A DNA stretch of 64,000 nt from Flaccisagitta enflata (GCA_965153355.1 OZ231126.1:49476001-49540000); one strand, 5' to 3'. Positions 1 through 13,012 are shown, numbered from the stretch's first letter. Numbers and translations are program-made. Notes: generated by a model from the sequence alone, not told the origin.

Positions 1-546
1 TAGTCGCAAAAGCGTTAGATGGTCGGCGGTACCCGTTGCCCCTGTTATAATTTGTGTGGGTGTGAAGGAGTTGGAGGGGCAGCGGCCCTGAGGGGACTGA
101 TGACTTATGCTTTCAGTAAGTGATTGTAAAAGGTGAAGTATGGGTTTAGGGGTTGAGATATGGGCCTTAAGGCTAAAATTTTGGCCTTGAGCTTGGGTTG
201 TTAGGCTTGAATTTGGGCCTTGAGGCTGGGATTTGGGCTTTGAGGCTGGGCTATGGCCTCGAAGCTGGAATTTGGACCTCAAGGCTGGGATTTGGGCCTC
301 AGGGCTAGGATTTGGGAATCAAGGCTAGGATGTGAGCCTCAAGGCTGGGATTTAGGCTTTGAGCTGGGATTTAGGCCTTGAAGCTGGATTGTGGGCCCGA
401 GACTGGAAATTGGGCTTCAAGGTTGGGATTTAGGCCCTGAGGCTGAGAGGGGGGGGGGGGGTTAGAAGGAGAAGAAGAAGGAGAAAAAGGAGAAAATTTT
501 GCATATGAGAAAGCATAGGAGATCGGCCCTTTCAGGGCCGCTGCCC
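1..546 (+). mobile_element. A-family satellite-core element, copy A1 (left end at window edge)
   Basis: Starts TAGTCGCAAAAGCGTTAG. Then comes GGGGCAGCGGCCCTGAGGGG (about 79-98) with GATGACTTATGCTTTC, then about 15 degenerate 20-bp units (GGCTGGGATTTGGGCCTCAA type, 140-445). It ends with the inverted end AAAGCATAGGAGATCGGCCC...GGGCCGCTGCCC at 546. No ORF. Confidence 0.7.
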
Positions 547-737
547 AAAAAGCAAAAATCAGCCATAGAAAACATCGTAACTAGAATCGGTGCGGAATAT
601 TTTTGATGGCAACGAACTATATAAGTAACATGAAAGATTTTACCTTATAAGATAGATCATACAACATACATTCTTTCAACGTTTCAAGTTTAACCATGGC
701 AAAAAAAAAAGTAGACGCCATGTTTTGATTAGTGATG

Positions 738-985
738 TGGAAGCGGAAGCGGAAGCGGAAGCGGGTGGAAGCGGCACTTTCTCACTGGAAGCGGAAGCGG
801 AAGCGGAAGCAGTTTTTTAAATCTCAGTGGAAGCGGAAGCGGAAGCGGAAGCGGTTTTTAAAAATTTTGTGGAAGCGGAAGCGGAAGCGGATGCGGAAAT
901 TAAGAATTCAATGGAAACGGAAGCGGAAGCGGAAGCAGATACAGTGGAAGCGGAAGCGGAAGCGCTGAAAGCTTCCGCTTCCACT
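738..985 (+). repeat. C-family (GGAAGC)n array, copy C1
   Basis: Five blocks of (GGAAGC)3-4 are separated by AT-rich spacers of about 15-20 bases, preceded by TTAGTGATGTGGAAGCGG and closed by inverted GCTTCCGCTTCCAC. A second copy lies at 4374-4646. The arginine/lysine-rich frame over it is not considered a gene. Confidence 0.75.
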
Positions 986-1928
<943 letters not shown>

Positions 1929-2571
1929 AAAGAAACATAATTGATTCATCTATTCATAGTTAAAAATAAAACACCCGGTAGCTTTTTTCATTTTTACCCA
2001 CTACATTTTTTTTATTGTCATATCAATTTCATATCTATAGTCAAGGTAGGACATCCCAGACAGAATGCATCATCATGAAAGTATAAAAGAGGTTTCTCAA
2101 ACTGACCATCGACATCCTCTAGGACCAAAATGATTGTTGTTTTATGCTTTTTTTAAAAAATGTGCAACGGGTGCCCTCTGATAGATCGCTCGCTAAGGAC
2201 GCGAAAATCGCGAAAATTGCAAAAAAAACATCACTATTTGTACAGTCAAAAAACACAAGAATAGCGAAAATTACAAAAATGAACTGATTCCATTCTTTCT
2301 TGACCATATTAATCATCTTATCCTCACTCACCCCATTCATATGACCATTATGCGAGCTGCATCAGCTTTATGAGTCACCATTTGCTTTGTCTATCCAGGG
2401 GTCCCTGATTCCTGAGGCAAAAGTATAAAAATAAAAAATTGAGCACTTTAGAAGCTTTTGGTGTATGTCTAAGGGAGGGTGGCATGGGGCGTGGAGGTTG
2501 GACGCCCCTGCCTTCCCATCTGCTACAGTATTATAAGCCATTGTTACTTGTTGATCTGTTTTTGACTCAAC

Positions 2572-2692
2572 AAGGTCGGATACACCGCTACCCTAGTCTT
2601 GTGTGGTTAGGCAGGGGCACTGATAAAGAAGGTCACTTGGGCATTTGGGCAGGAGCAGTGGGTTCTAAACGCTCAAAAACGCAAAAAAAAAA
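2572..2692 (+). mobile_element. B-family head, truncated by A2
   Basis: AACAAGGTCGGATACACCGC, a GTGTGGTTAGGCAGGGGC stretch and GGGCAGGAGCAGTG match the B head. Its tail core and hairpin are replaced by an A element starting at about 2693. Confidence 0.6.
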
Positions 2693-3165
2693 TAGTAGCA
2701 AAAGTGTTAGAGGGCCATCACTACCCATTGCCCCTATGTGAGTGCATGTGAATGCGTAATGGAGAGAGGGGCAGCGGCCCTGAAGGGGCCAATGACATAT
2801 GTTTAGTAAGTTTTGCGGCTCTAGGCTTGAATTTGAGCATCAATAATGGGATTTGAGCCAATATGCTGGAATTCGAGCCTTGTTGCTGGGATTTGAGGCT
2901 TGAGGTTGTGATTTGAGCCTTGAAGCTGAGATTTGAGCCTTGAGGTTGTGATTTGAGCCTTGAGGCTAGGATTTGAGCCCCAAGGCTGAGATTTTAGTCT
3001 TGATGTTGGGATTTGAGCCTCGAGACTAGGATATGGGCCTCAAGGTTGAGATATGAGCTTCATGGCTAGAATATGAACTTCAAAGGGGGTGGATGGACCA
3101 ACCAATTGGCTGACTGATGGAATTAGGGATGGATAGACAGAGTGGGGTGTCTAAAAATGCTACCT
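2693..3165 (+). mobile_element. A-family copy A2 ending in a B-like tail
   Basis: Starts AGTAGCAAAAGTGTTAG. GGGGCAGCGGCCCTGAAGGG is at about 2770, then about 13 units of the 20-bp minisatellite. No inverted A end follows. Instead comes GGATGGACCAACC... and GACAGAGTGGGGTGTCTAAA, a B tail without its hairpin. Confidence 0.55.
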
Positions 3166-3221
3166 ACCGAGGTGGTAGTGATGTATCCATTTGCAATTTT
3201 ACTTAATTTGAAACAAGGTAT

Positions 3222-3748
3222 TCAAATCTTAAACAAGTGACGCGGGGTCACAATACTGTTGCAGATGGGTAGGTAGGGGCATCCTACCCCCATCCACACC
3301 CCAACCCTCACACGCAAACATACACAACTAGTCATCCAAGGATTGCACATGGTCAGTGGTAACCGATGCCCTGCTGGGAGTGATCCTTTGACGAAGTGGA
3401 GTGAGAGCGGGGCAGCGGCCCCAAAGGGCCGATGTCCTGTACAACACAGGGGGGAATTTCGAGACGTCCATCCTTCTGTCTATCCTGAGGGGGCTCTAGA
3501 TGGCTGATATAGGCCACTGAAGGCATATATAAAGGCTGGAGGGCATAATTAGGGCATGGAGAGCTGATTTGAGGTTTAGAGGGCTGATTTCATGCTTGGA
3601 GGGCTGATTGAAGGTCTGGAGGGCAGTTTTGAGGCATGGGGGGGGGCTGATTTGAAGCTAAGAGGGCTGATTTGAGGCCTTGATGGTCAACGGGGGGGAC
3701 GGACGGACAGAAGGATGGACGGACGGACGGACGGACGGACGGACAAAT
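3222..3748 (+). mobile_element. B head variant followed by A-family copy A3
   Basis: GACGCGGGGTCACAATACTG and GGGTAGGTAGGGGCATCC form a B-head variant also seen at 44219. Then ACTAGTCATCCAAGGAT... starts A3, with GGGGCAGCGGCCCCAAAGGG at about 3413, a 20-24 bp core rich in GAGGGCTGATTT, and a terminal (GGAC)n run at 3697-3745. Confidence 0.6.
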
Positions 3749-4373
3749 GAAATTGCAAATAGAAACACCCCCAATGACTCAGTGAGTAGCAATGTTGATG
3801 ATAGGTCAAAAAAGAAATAAAATAAATGTATTTTTGCGACATTCGTTATTTTTGGGTTTTTCGCGTTTTTTTACTTCATCAATAGTTATGTAATCCAGTG
3901 TACCTGATGCACTGAACAAAAATTCTTGTTGCTCTTTCAAGTTGATATGTTATAGAAGCTGTACCAGCTATGAGGACTGCAAAAAGACTGGGGTAATTGA
4001 GATTAAGACAAGGTGAAAGTAGCTAATTTTGGCGTTTTTTGCGATTTTTGCGTTTTTCGCCTCCTTAGCAAGCTGTCTATTAGAAGGCACCCGTTGCACA
4101 TTTTTCAAAGAAATCATAAAGCAACAATCATTTCGGTCCTAGAAGATGTCGATAGTCCCAAAGGAATACCTCTTTTGATAACTTTTTGAAGTACCCTTCA
4201 GAACCAGCCTTTCTGGGATGCCTTAGTCAAGGGTTTTTATGTAAGTATTATAACTATATTTTTCCGTTTGAAAGGTATTCGTTTTTATAACTCAGGATTC
4301 TTAAGAATCAAGTACTATTGAAATTGAATTTCTTCTATGTTATAAGATAAAATAAAATAATATAGGCTGTAGT

Positions 4374-4646
4374 GGATGTGGTAATGGAAGCGGAAGCGGA
4401 AGCGGAAGCGGAAGCGGAAGCGGAAGCGGAAGAGGAAGTGGAAGCGGAAGTGGGAAAAAAATTGAAATAGAAGCGGAAGCGGAAGCGGAAGCTTTAGAGA
4501 TTTTTTAAATAAAAGCGGAAGCGGAAACGGAAGCGGAAAAAATTTTCTGAATGGAAGCGAAAGCGGAAGCGGAAGCAAAAAAAATTTTGAAAATGGAAGC
4601 GGAAGCGGAAGCGGTCCAAAAATTTGGCGCTTCCACATCACTAGTT
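4374..4646 (+). repeat. C-family (GGAAGC)n array, copy C2
   Basis: Blocks of (GGAAGC)3-7 with AT-rich spacers, ending GCGCTTCCACATCACTAG. That end is the inverse of the left end of C1, so the two copies help define terminal inverted sequences (AGTGATGTGGAAGCG). Confidence 0.75.
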
Positions 4647-5095
4647 TTGATTGTTGATTGCTTAGTAACTCAAAATGGTAAACCCTTAAAATCTATGATG
4701 GTTTTAAAGAGCTTCAAAAGATCTTTCATTTGCGCTCTTTCTGAACATTCTAGCTTCAGAAATTTAAAGTTATGATTTGGAAAAAAGTCGAAGAGACGAA
4801 GTCCCCTCGGTCTTTTTGAGTCCTGCAGAGTTTGTTGGATTTCCCTTTTTCTCATGAAGCGTTTGAGCAAGTTGGTACGTTTTTGGGGGCTGAATGGCGC
4901 TACGCATGAAATTAATAGCTAAGAAAGAGCCAAATCTCCTCTTTCAGATGACGCCAAGCAGAATTCTGTGCGATCGATAATTTTGGAGCGATAATTTTTT
5001 GAATCTTTTTTTATTTTTTCTCATTTTCCCAAAAACCAAGAATCGAGTTAGTTGAAGTCTATTTGAACTTTGAAAAGTCCCAGGTGATGACTGTG
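4647..5095. other. Degenerate mobile-element DNA, no gene
   Basis: Contains phrases such as AAAGAGCTTCAAAAGATCTTTC that recur near 5700, 6090 and 15350, suggesting fragments of an old dispersed family. No intact ends were found. Confidence 0.35.
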
Positions 5096-5129
5096 CATCC
5101 TGGCAGCACAGTCTCTCTCTCATTTCAAC

Positions 5130-5248
5130 TCCCGACTCTATGAGAGGTTTTGTCCGTCAGTCCATCCATCGGTCTGTTGGTCTGTCTGTCCGTCCAAGTG
5201 GATAAGTGGAAAAACAAGCTGTCTAGATGCTTGTGTGTGGGGGTTGGG

Positions 5249-5291
<43 letters not shown>

Positions 5292-5372
5292 TCTCTCTCA
5301 CTCTCTTTTCCTCTCTTATTTTCTCGAGCAGCATTTACGACTTTTTTCCTACGGCGATTAGCCGCCCTTATT
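5130..5372 (-). mobile_element. D-like tail with array, (TC)n tract and a GGCG hairpin
   Basis: CTCTATGAGAGGTTTTGTCC resembles the D-family segment after its hairpin. Then come GTCCGTCAGTCC-type units, a (TC)17 run at about 5250-5283, and TACGGCGATTAGCCGCC (about 5350-5366). That hairpin recurs at 34318 and 35530. Confidence 0.45.
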
Positions 5373-5407
5373 GTATTCTAAAGACAACTACTCAAAAATC
5401 TCGAATA

Positions 5408-6403
5408 CACTGCGAACCATAAAAAAGGTTACAGCTGTTCTCAAAGAAATTTCTGGTAAAAAAAATGATTTGTCAAAACTTTTTTTGTGAGAAATGGAAA
5501 GAGAGTCATCAAATGAGGCGAATGTCACAAATCCCATGAGTTTTCATCAATTATTTTAGATTTTATGATAAAAAGAAGATAATGGTTCCAAGATCTGTGT
5601 CTGAACTGTAAATTCTTCCAAAAATATAAATAAGGGACCTTTTATATTTGATTTTTGTTATTTGCACTGCAAGAAATCAATTAAAATCATAGATCATTTG
5701 AAAGATATTTAAAAGAGCTTTCATTTGCTGCCAATCTCGCATTTCTAGCTCAATTTGTTCAGACGCAGTAAAGAAAAGACTGAAGAGTATTCATTTTCAA
5801 GTTTGAAAAGGTGCATCACCAAAATGTACCCATTTAACTTCAAACCAATGTCATTTCCAAACGAGTAAAGCCAGGAGGCTGGGATTGGTCTAGAATAAAA
5901 GATCTTTCGAAGATTTTTCAAACGGTCACTGATTTTGTTTACTTTCTTTTATTAAAACATGGATATTTTAAGAGGAAAAAAAGATCAATAATCTTTTAGA
6001 TTTAAGTGATGAAAAAATTCTTTCTTTTGTCATTCATAAAGGGTTCAAATCAAGTAAAAACCTATCAAAATCAATGACATTGAGAAAGCCCTTCAAAAAA
6101 TCTGTCATTTGAGCCGTTTCTGGAGTTACTAGCTCAATTGGTTTACAAATTACAATAGTTTTTGTAAAATTTGTCCTTTAAAAACTTTAACAGAAAATCT
6201 GTTGTTTTCCCACGTAGGTTTTGATACATTTGTCTTCATTTTAACATAAAATCCAAACTAATTGATCAAATTTGATGGGACTGGTGGCAAATTGTTCATT
6301 TTTTGAAGCTCTTTAAAATGCTCATGAATAATAATAAGATTGGTTGAATTTAAACAATGTAAAACTATACTGAAAGTTGTAACTTTTTTTATGAGTCGCA
6401 CTG
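5408..6403. mobile_element. Mariner-like non-autonomous element, TA duplicated
   Basis: The left end CACTGCGAACCATAAAAAAG and right end (inverted CAGTGCGACTCATAAAAAAA) are flanked by TA at 5406-5407 and 6404-6405. The TA target is known for Tc1/mariner. The 996-bp interior has no transposase frame. Confidence 0.5.
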
Positions 6404-6405
6404 TA

Positions 6406-7582
6406 TGTTTAGAAATGTTTTTAGAGTAACCAACTTTGAATTAATACAGCCTTTAAACGAAGCAGAATCAAGAATTTTGCTTGGTTTCATCTTGTAGAGA
6501 ATTAAAAATATTTCATTTTTACCTTAAATTTTATTCCATTTATTTCATTACTTCCTTCTACAGAAAAAGTAAGTAACATAGTGCCTTGTTCAAGAATGAT
6601 GAAATCTGCTCTTTTTGGCATTTTCAAAAATGAGTGTTGAACTTCAATCTTATGTCATTTCTAAACGACATTAGTCACAAATTTCTGCTTGGTCTAGATT
6701 TGCAGAGTTTTTGAAGCTCTTTAAAAAGCTCATAGATTTCAAGCAAAAAGTGTGACTGGTCTTCAATTAAATGATAAAAATTGAGCGTTTACTTTTTTTT
6801 GGCCATGGTTAAAAGTGTGACGATGCAAAACAGACACAAAACGAAAAGTACTTCTAATCCGCCATTCCATATTCTTTTTCAATTTAGGAGACATTCTGGA
6901 ATCTGACCAAGCTTGTGCAAGAAATGTCTGGTAGTTGCAACCGAGCAATTCTTCTCAACCCCTCTACTTCATAACCCCAAAACCTTTACCATCAATATCC
7001 ATCGACTTACCAATGATAGGTCACCACTCTCCATCATAGCGACAAATTCTATACCACTCTTCACATTTCACTTTCGTATTACAATCACCACCACGCTGTA
7101 CCTTCCTATCCACAATGAATAGTATTCATCCACCCAGACCACCCTCTACCATCATCCTTGTCCATGATCCCATTCCCTCGAAAAGAAAATCGCCTCCATG
7201 ATTTTTCCCGACCACACTCCTTCAACTTCACTTTCACCTCCTCCTTCTCCTCCTTCTCCTCCTCCTCTTCCTCATCCTCTTCCTCCTCCTCCTCCTCCTC
7301 CTCCTCAACTTCTTAATTTGATAATCTTTCAATACCGCGTCTAAAAAACTGTACAAACATCCTTCGATTCGTGTGGTGCCGAGAGTATCAGAATGGGGAA
7401 AAATATTGATCAAACAAACTGTTTTAATTGCAAGGATTATGAAAGCTATTGACACAATTCAACATTCGCTACAACGAAGGCCACTCAGTATGTGTTGAAA
7501 AGGTTGGGCTTTTTGGCAAAAGCTTACAAAACTGCAAAACGAAGGATGTTACATACGGTCGGGCCGGACATATTTGGACGTT
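6406..7582. other. Degenerate repeats and a (TCC)n tract, no gene
   Basis: Contains a CTCCTCCTC run at about 7223-7311 and fragments related to the element at 5408. No convincing coding frame. Confidence 0.4.
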
Positions 7583-9704
7583 ACAGTACGAGTATCAAAG
7601 AACTGTATAACTCTGGGGAAGCCATATCTGCCAAATGGCTAGGATTCATAATCAAATTTTTTACCACATAATGCACCTATAGGTCTACTATGTTGTTTAA
7701 GGTTTTAGAGCCATTCCAACAAATTCATTTTTTTTAGTCAAAATTTTTTTTTCAGTTTTTTTGCTGATTTTGACTACAAAAATCACACTAAAAAAAAAAA
7801 TTACCCATATGTATATTAGTTAGACACATTTACACAAATTTCATTTTTTGTTGGGGATTTTCCGCCAATTTTTGTAGCTATGGCACCCAAACTAAAAAAA
7901 CACAAAAAATGAAATATTTCCTAAGGTTTTCAATAAAATTGCCTGATTTTTGGCGTGGTAGTAGTTTTAGGACTCACAAATAAGTGTGCAAAATTTCAGC
8001 TCTTAAAATGAAATTCTGATACAGTTATGAAATTTTGAATTTTTCACAAAATGCAGTGTAGGACAATTTTCCATCAAAAGATTTTTTTTCAAATAAAAGA
8101 TTCTGTCAATTGTCATATTTTGATATAATTAATAACAAATTAAAAGTCTCTAAAAAAATTTTTGAGCTAGCCCTGTTAGAAAAAAAAAATTTTTTCTCAA
8201 AAATTGCAAAAATGACCCATTTTTTGAGGTTGAATAAAAACTGTTCCTGTCATCCGATCATCTTCATTTTTGGTGGATTTGTTACCTGTTATCTACCCTA
8301 ACTTCACCTAAAATTTGAGCTCACTGCGGCTAACGGCTGCGGAGATATTGACGTTCAAAATTACTTTGTCAGAGCAAAATCAGCAAAATTTGCATTTTGG
8401 CCATTGCATAAAATTTTTTTTTCTTTCAGATACCTTCTTTTTTGCTGAAGTTACTCAAGTTTAAGCATATATCCATATTCCAGAATTTCACATTTGTCAG
8501 TGAAGCCGTTTTAGAATTATGATGGTCCAAAGTTTCTAAAAACACCAATTTTTTTTCAAAAATCATAAAGTAAATTTTTCAAAAAAATTGAAAAAAAAAG
8601 TTGTCTTCAGGGTTTTGGATCTGGGCAAATTATTTTTATCATTTTTATCATATTTTCCAATTGTTTTGACCCCCCCTTTGTAGACCATTTTTTGAAAAAT
8701 TTTCGCAAATTTTTTACCCTAAGATTTAGTGGAAAAATTTTTTTTTGAAACTGAACCATCTTAACTTTAAAACGGCTTCACTGACAAATGTGAAATTCTG
8801 GAATATGAATATATGCTTAAACTTGAGTAACTTCAGCAAAAAAGAAGGTATCTGAAAGAAAAAATAAAATTTAATGCAAGCTCAAAAATGGGCAAAATGC
8901 AAATTTTGCTGATTTTGCTCTGACAAAGTAACTTTGAACGTCAATATCTCCGCAGCCGTTAGTCGCAGTGAGCTCAAATTTTAGGTGAAGTTAGGGTAGA
9001 TAACAGGTAACAACTCCACCAAAAATGAAGATGATTGGATGACAGGAACAGTTTTTATTCAACCTCAAAAAATGGGTCATTTTTGCAATTTTTGAGAAAA
9101 AAATTTTTTTTCTAACAGGGCTAGCTCAAAAATTTTTTTAGAGACTTTTAATTTGTTATTAATTATATCAAAATATGACAATTGACAGAATTTTTTATTT
9201 GAAAAAAAAAAATTTTGATGGAAAATTGTCCTACACTGCATTTTGTGAAAAATTCAAAATTTCATAACTGCATCAGAATTTCATTTTAAGAGCACTTGCA
9301 CACTTATTAGTGAGTCCTAAAACTACTACCATGCCAAAAATCAGGCAATTTTATTGAAAACCTTAGGAAATATTTCACTTTTTGTGTTTTTTGAGTTTTG
9401 GGTGCCATAGCTACAAAAATTGGCGGAAAATCCCCAACAAAAAATGAAATTTGTGTAAATGTGTCTAACTAATATACATATGAGAAATTTTTTTTTAGTG
9501 TAATTTTTGTAGTCAAAATCAGCAAAAAACTGAAAAAAATTTTTTTGGACTAAAAAAAATAAATTTGTTGGAATGGCTCCAAAACCTTAAACAACATAGT
9601 AGACCTATAGGTGCATTATGTGGTAAAAAATTTTATTATGAATCCTTGCCGTTTGGCAGATATGGCTTCCCCAGAGTTATACAGTTCTTCGATACTCGTA
9701 CTGT
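7583..9704. mobile_element. Near-perfect 2.1-kb palindrome (foldback element)
   Basis: ACAGTACGAGTATC...AAGAACTG at 7583 is the inverse of the end at 9704. Arms of about 950 bp (7583-8535 and 8755-9704) match at nearly every line, e.g. TGCACCTATAGGTCTACTAT and GCCATAGCTACAAAAATTGG. The centre is a short AT-rich spacer. There is no ORF of normal composition and the flanking duplication is unclear. Confidence 0.85.
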
Positions 9705-10041
9705 GTGGCATTTAGATTTATTCTAGATGCATCTATTCATATGCAACCTCTTGGCCAGTCGTCATACATGGTTACGGACCAGCTATCGTTAAGTAATGCC
9801 AATCGGTTACAAAACCTCAGAGGGTTAATCGGCCTTGACCACCGCGTTACGACTTCAAAAGGCTTACATATCACAGGCAGAATCTTCATCCTGCTGACCT
9901 ACACTCGAAGACTTTTTCAATTAGTGGTAGATCTTCGTTTCTTTAACTCTTTCTTTCGTTAATTCTTTCCTCATCACGGATTTGTTCTATTTTTAGCGGC
10001 GTTCGATGACGTCATTCATCCTCCGATTTGACGTTAACCAA

Positions 10042-10211
10042 AACAAGGCCTTATACACGGCAGCATTAGTCGCGGACGGGTGGGCAGGGGCGGAAAACCT
10101 CGAAAAAGAGCTTTGTGACCGACGGACCGACGGACCGACGGACCGACGGACCGACGGACCGACGGACCGACAGAAAAGTGGCTTATAGAATCGCGTGTCT
10201 GCGACTAAAAA
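10042..10211 (+). mobile_element. B-family element, complete copy
   Basis: AACAAGGCCTTATACACGGC head, GGGTGGGCAGGGGCGG, a core of six GACCGACG octamers (10117-10171), and the hairpin AATCGCGTGTCTGCGACT (10189-10206) followed by AAAAA. The stem has one end mismatch. About 170 bp, no ORF. Confidence 0.75.
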
Positions 10212-11160
10212 GTCATGCTTTCGAGACTCAATCGAGTTTGTTGATTTCACATAAATTTTGCGGCTCATTTACGTTTTCTGAACAGAGGAAAAAAACAAAA
10301 CAAAAAAAAATTCTTATTATCATAAATTTCATATTGTGTAATTGAACTAATCTCTTTTCGAGACGCACCTCGTTTCGAAAGGGAAATGCTTTCTCGACAA
10401 TTAATACGCCCTGTCAGCCCCCCGACCCCCGATCTTATGTTTCCCTGCCACCGTAGTTATTTTTCACATTTGATTTCACCTGCTAAGACCCTTAGTCGGC
10501 ATACGCCTAGAGAATGGATATTCGATTACTAGAAAACACAGAGTTCGCAATCAGTGATCAGCTACCAGTTATCAGTTACCATTTTACAGCAAAAAACAAG
10601 TGGAGAAAGCGCTTGCTTAAGTCATGGTGTATAGGAACAGGAAATTTTGGTTTCATTTTACTTTTTTATTTTTAATGTATATTTACAATAAAAATATCAT
10701 TAGGATTTTAGTTTTATATTTTTGATATAATATACAAAGTGTTTTAACAATGTTTTTGAACCCAGAATATTGACTATCGATTCATAATGATGTAAAATTA
10801 AGATTAAAGGTTTGAATTCCTCAGAAACATAATGAACAAAATTAAGTAAATCAAATCTGTATTTTAGAGATTATCTATGTAAAAGTTTATTGTTTGACCT
10901 TTAAAAAATGTTTATTCAAAAGATAAAATCATAAAAAAAAAAAAAGAAATTATCTAAAAAATTGTAATGACGCATCGAATTTCTTCTTCCTGTGCACTAC
11001 GTCTTAGGCATAGAAGGTAAATAAGTTTGCGCCCTCTCTTGATGTGCGATTTAGACTTGAACTTACGACACAATAAGCGCTTCTTCCTTGTGAGTAGAGA
11101 TGTCACACAGACAATAACATCAATGTGTAGAAACGAAAACCTAAAGAAAGTTGTGGAGGC
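10212..11160. other. AT-rich DNA, nothing recognised
   Basis: No structured repeat, no splice-linked coding segments and no RNA gene were seen. Confidence 0.4.
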
Positions 11161-11162
11161 AA

Positions 11163-11200
11163 TTTTTAGTCGCGGACTCGCGACTCTAGAACTTGTTTAC
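11163..11200 (-). mobile_element. Solo B-type terminal hairpin
   Basis: TTTTT then AGTCGCGGACTCGCGACT (11168-11185) then CTAGAACTTG, as at the tails of full B copies at 44134 and 45798. The core and head are missing. Confidence 0.6.
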
Positions 11201-11329
11201 GATCTATTTTGATGATTTTGAAGTCCAAAGTATAGAAATAAGAACCTCATCGTAAGCAACGAAGCGAGCCGAAATCAGAGAAAATTTAGTACAATAATCG
11301 AAAACTATGCAACGTGGACGAGGGACCTG

Positions 11330-11523
11330 GGCCTCATTTCAGCCCTTTCAGATTTGGAGTAAGTCAAATCAGCCTTCAGAGGGTCCTCAGACTATCGTAG
11401 AGCCTCAATCAGCCCTCTACAGCGCCATTTCAATTGAATGAGGGTCAAAGAACGGATTTCCACGTGTGTTCCACAGGACTTCACCTCCTTCGGGGCCGCT
11501 GCCAGACAGACAGACAGACAGAC

Positions 11524-11554
<31 letters not shown>

Positions 11555-11615
11555 AGGAAAGAAAGAAAGAAAGAAAGAAAGAAAGGAAGAAAGAAAGAAA
11601 GAAAGAAAGAAAAAA
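11330..11615 (+). mobile_element. Truncated A-family element (A4) joined to (GACA)/(GAAA)n
   Basis: Degenerate CTCAATCAGCCCTC units, then the inverted end (ACGGATTTCCACGTGTGTTC, CAGGACTTC, CCTTCGGGGCCGCTGCC). It is followed at 11504 directly by GACA then GAAA repeats to 11614. Confidence 0.55.
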
Positions 11616-11929
11616 AGAAGGGATGAATATTCTGAAACATAGAGAGATGAGAGTAAAACGAAAAAGAAATGAATGAGAGAATTGGGATAAAGAAAAAAAG
11701 GAAATGAATTTAAAAAACCGGAAAGAAATCTAAGACGGAAGGAAAAACTAAAAAAATACTAACCCGGGGGTGTGATCTTTCTCGAGGGAGCCTCTTAATA
11801 TTGAATTACACAAACGCGAGGAGTGGTGAAATTGTCATTATCTGTCACAAACCGCTTATCAAACAATAAAGTCTCGGTTTAAACGAGTTAAGAAACGATC
11901 GATTAAGTCTTTAATTTGTTTTCGAGGCG

Positions 11930-13012
11930 ATGTCAGAGATCGAGGATTTCCGGAGAGATGGACAAAACGGATGTCGCGGGCGATGAGGCCGTTGACAAAC
12001 TAGATAAGGACGGAAGATAGGATGAGGATGTCGCGGACGGAGAGGCGGATGACAAACTAAATGATGAAGAAGGAAGATAGGATGAGGATGTCACAGACGG
12101 AGAGGCCATTGACAAACTAGATGAGGACGGAAGATAGGATTAGGATGTTGTGAATGAAGAGGCGGGTGACAAACTAGATGATGAGGACGGAAGATAGGAT
12201 GAGGATGTTGCGAGCGAAGAGACCATAGAAAAAATGGATTATGAGTACAAAAGATGAGATGAGGATTTTACGGGCGGGGAGGCGGGTGACAATCTAGATG
12301 AGGACGGAAGATAGGATGAGGATGTCGCGGGCAAAGAGATGGGTGACAAACTAGACAATGAGGACGGACAATAGTTTCAATGGTCTCTTTGCCCGCGACA
12401 TCCTTATCCTATCTTCCTTCTTCATCATCTAGTTGTTAATGGCCTCTCCGTCCACAACATCCTCATCCTATCTTCCTTCTTCATCATCTAGTTTGTCAAT
12501 GGCCTCTCCGTCCGCGACATCCTCATCCTATCTTCCTTCTTCATCATCTAGTTTGTCAATGGCCTCTCCGTCCGCGACATCCTCATCCTATCTTCCTTCT
12601 ACATCATCTAGTTTGTCAATGGCCTCTCCTTCCGCGACATCCTCATCCTATCTTCCTTCTTCATCATCTAGTGTGTCAATGGCCTCTCCGTCCGCGACAT
12701 CCTCATCCTATCTTCCTTCTACATCATCTAGTTTGTCAATGGCCTCTCCATCCGCGACATTCTCATCCTATCTTCCTTCTTCATCATCTAGATTGTCAAT
12801 GGCCTCTCCGTCCGCGACATCCTCATCCTATCTTCCTTCTTCATCATCTAGTTTGTCAATGGCCTCTTTGCCCGCGACATCTCCATCCTATCTTCCTTCT
12901 TCATCATCTAATTTGTCAATGGCCTCTCCGTCCGCGGCATCCTCAATCCTCATCCTATCTTCCATCCTCATCTAGATTGAGGCGGGTGACAAACTAGATG
13001 ATGAGGACGGAA
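11930..13012. repeat. 60-bp minisatellite in inverted head-to-head arrangement
   Basis: From 12370 to about 12960 nine regular 60-bp units (CAATGGCCTCTCCGTCCGCG...) run on +. From 11930 to 12370 the same unit runs on -, more degenerate, with partial unit losses. The 60-bp period is a multiple of three, so a 20-aa serine/proline repeat frame stays open at 12433-12975. Confidence 0.9.

Larger units (their letters stand above)
2035..4230. mobile_element. Foldback element used as landing site by A and B elements
   Basis: The segment 2040-2400 reappears inverted at about 3870-4225. Shared stretches include GTCAAGG, CATCC(C/T)AGA, CGACATC(T/C)TCTAGGACC, TGTGCAACGGGTGCC and the GCGAAAA runs. The spacer (2572-3750) holds two B heads and two A elements. 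Confidence 0.65.

Noticed and set aside
732-968. Lysine/arginine-rich ORF
   Set aside because: Reads through (GGAAGC)n blocks. The C2 copy has the same DNA layout without a matching frame.
9705-9962. 85-aa ORF next to the palindrome
   Set aside because: Ordinary length for chance in this DNA. No recognisable domain, start context or conservation evidence.
12433-12975. 180-aa serine/proline-rich ORF
   Set aside because: It is the in-frame translation of a 60-bp minisatellite, with no start context, signal or splice structure. Kept as a repeat and as a finding only.
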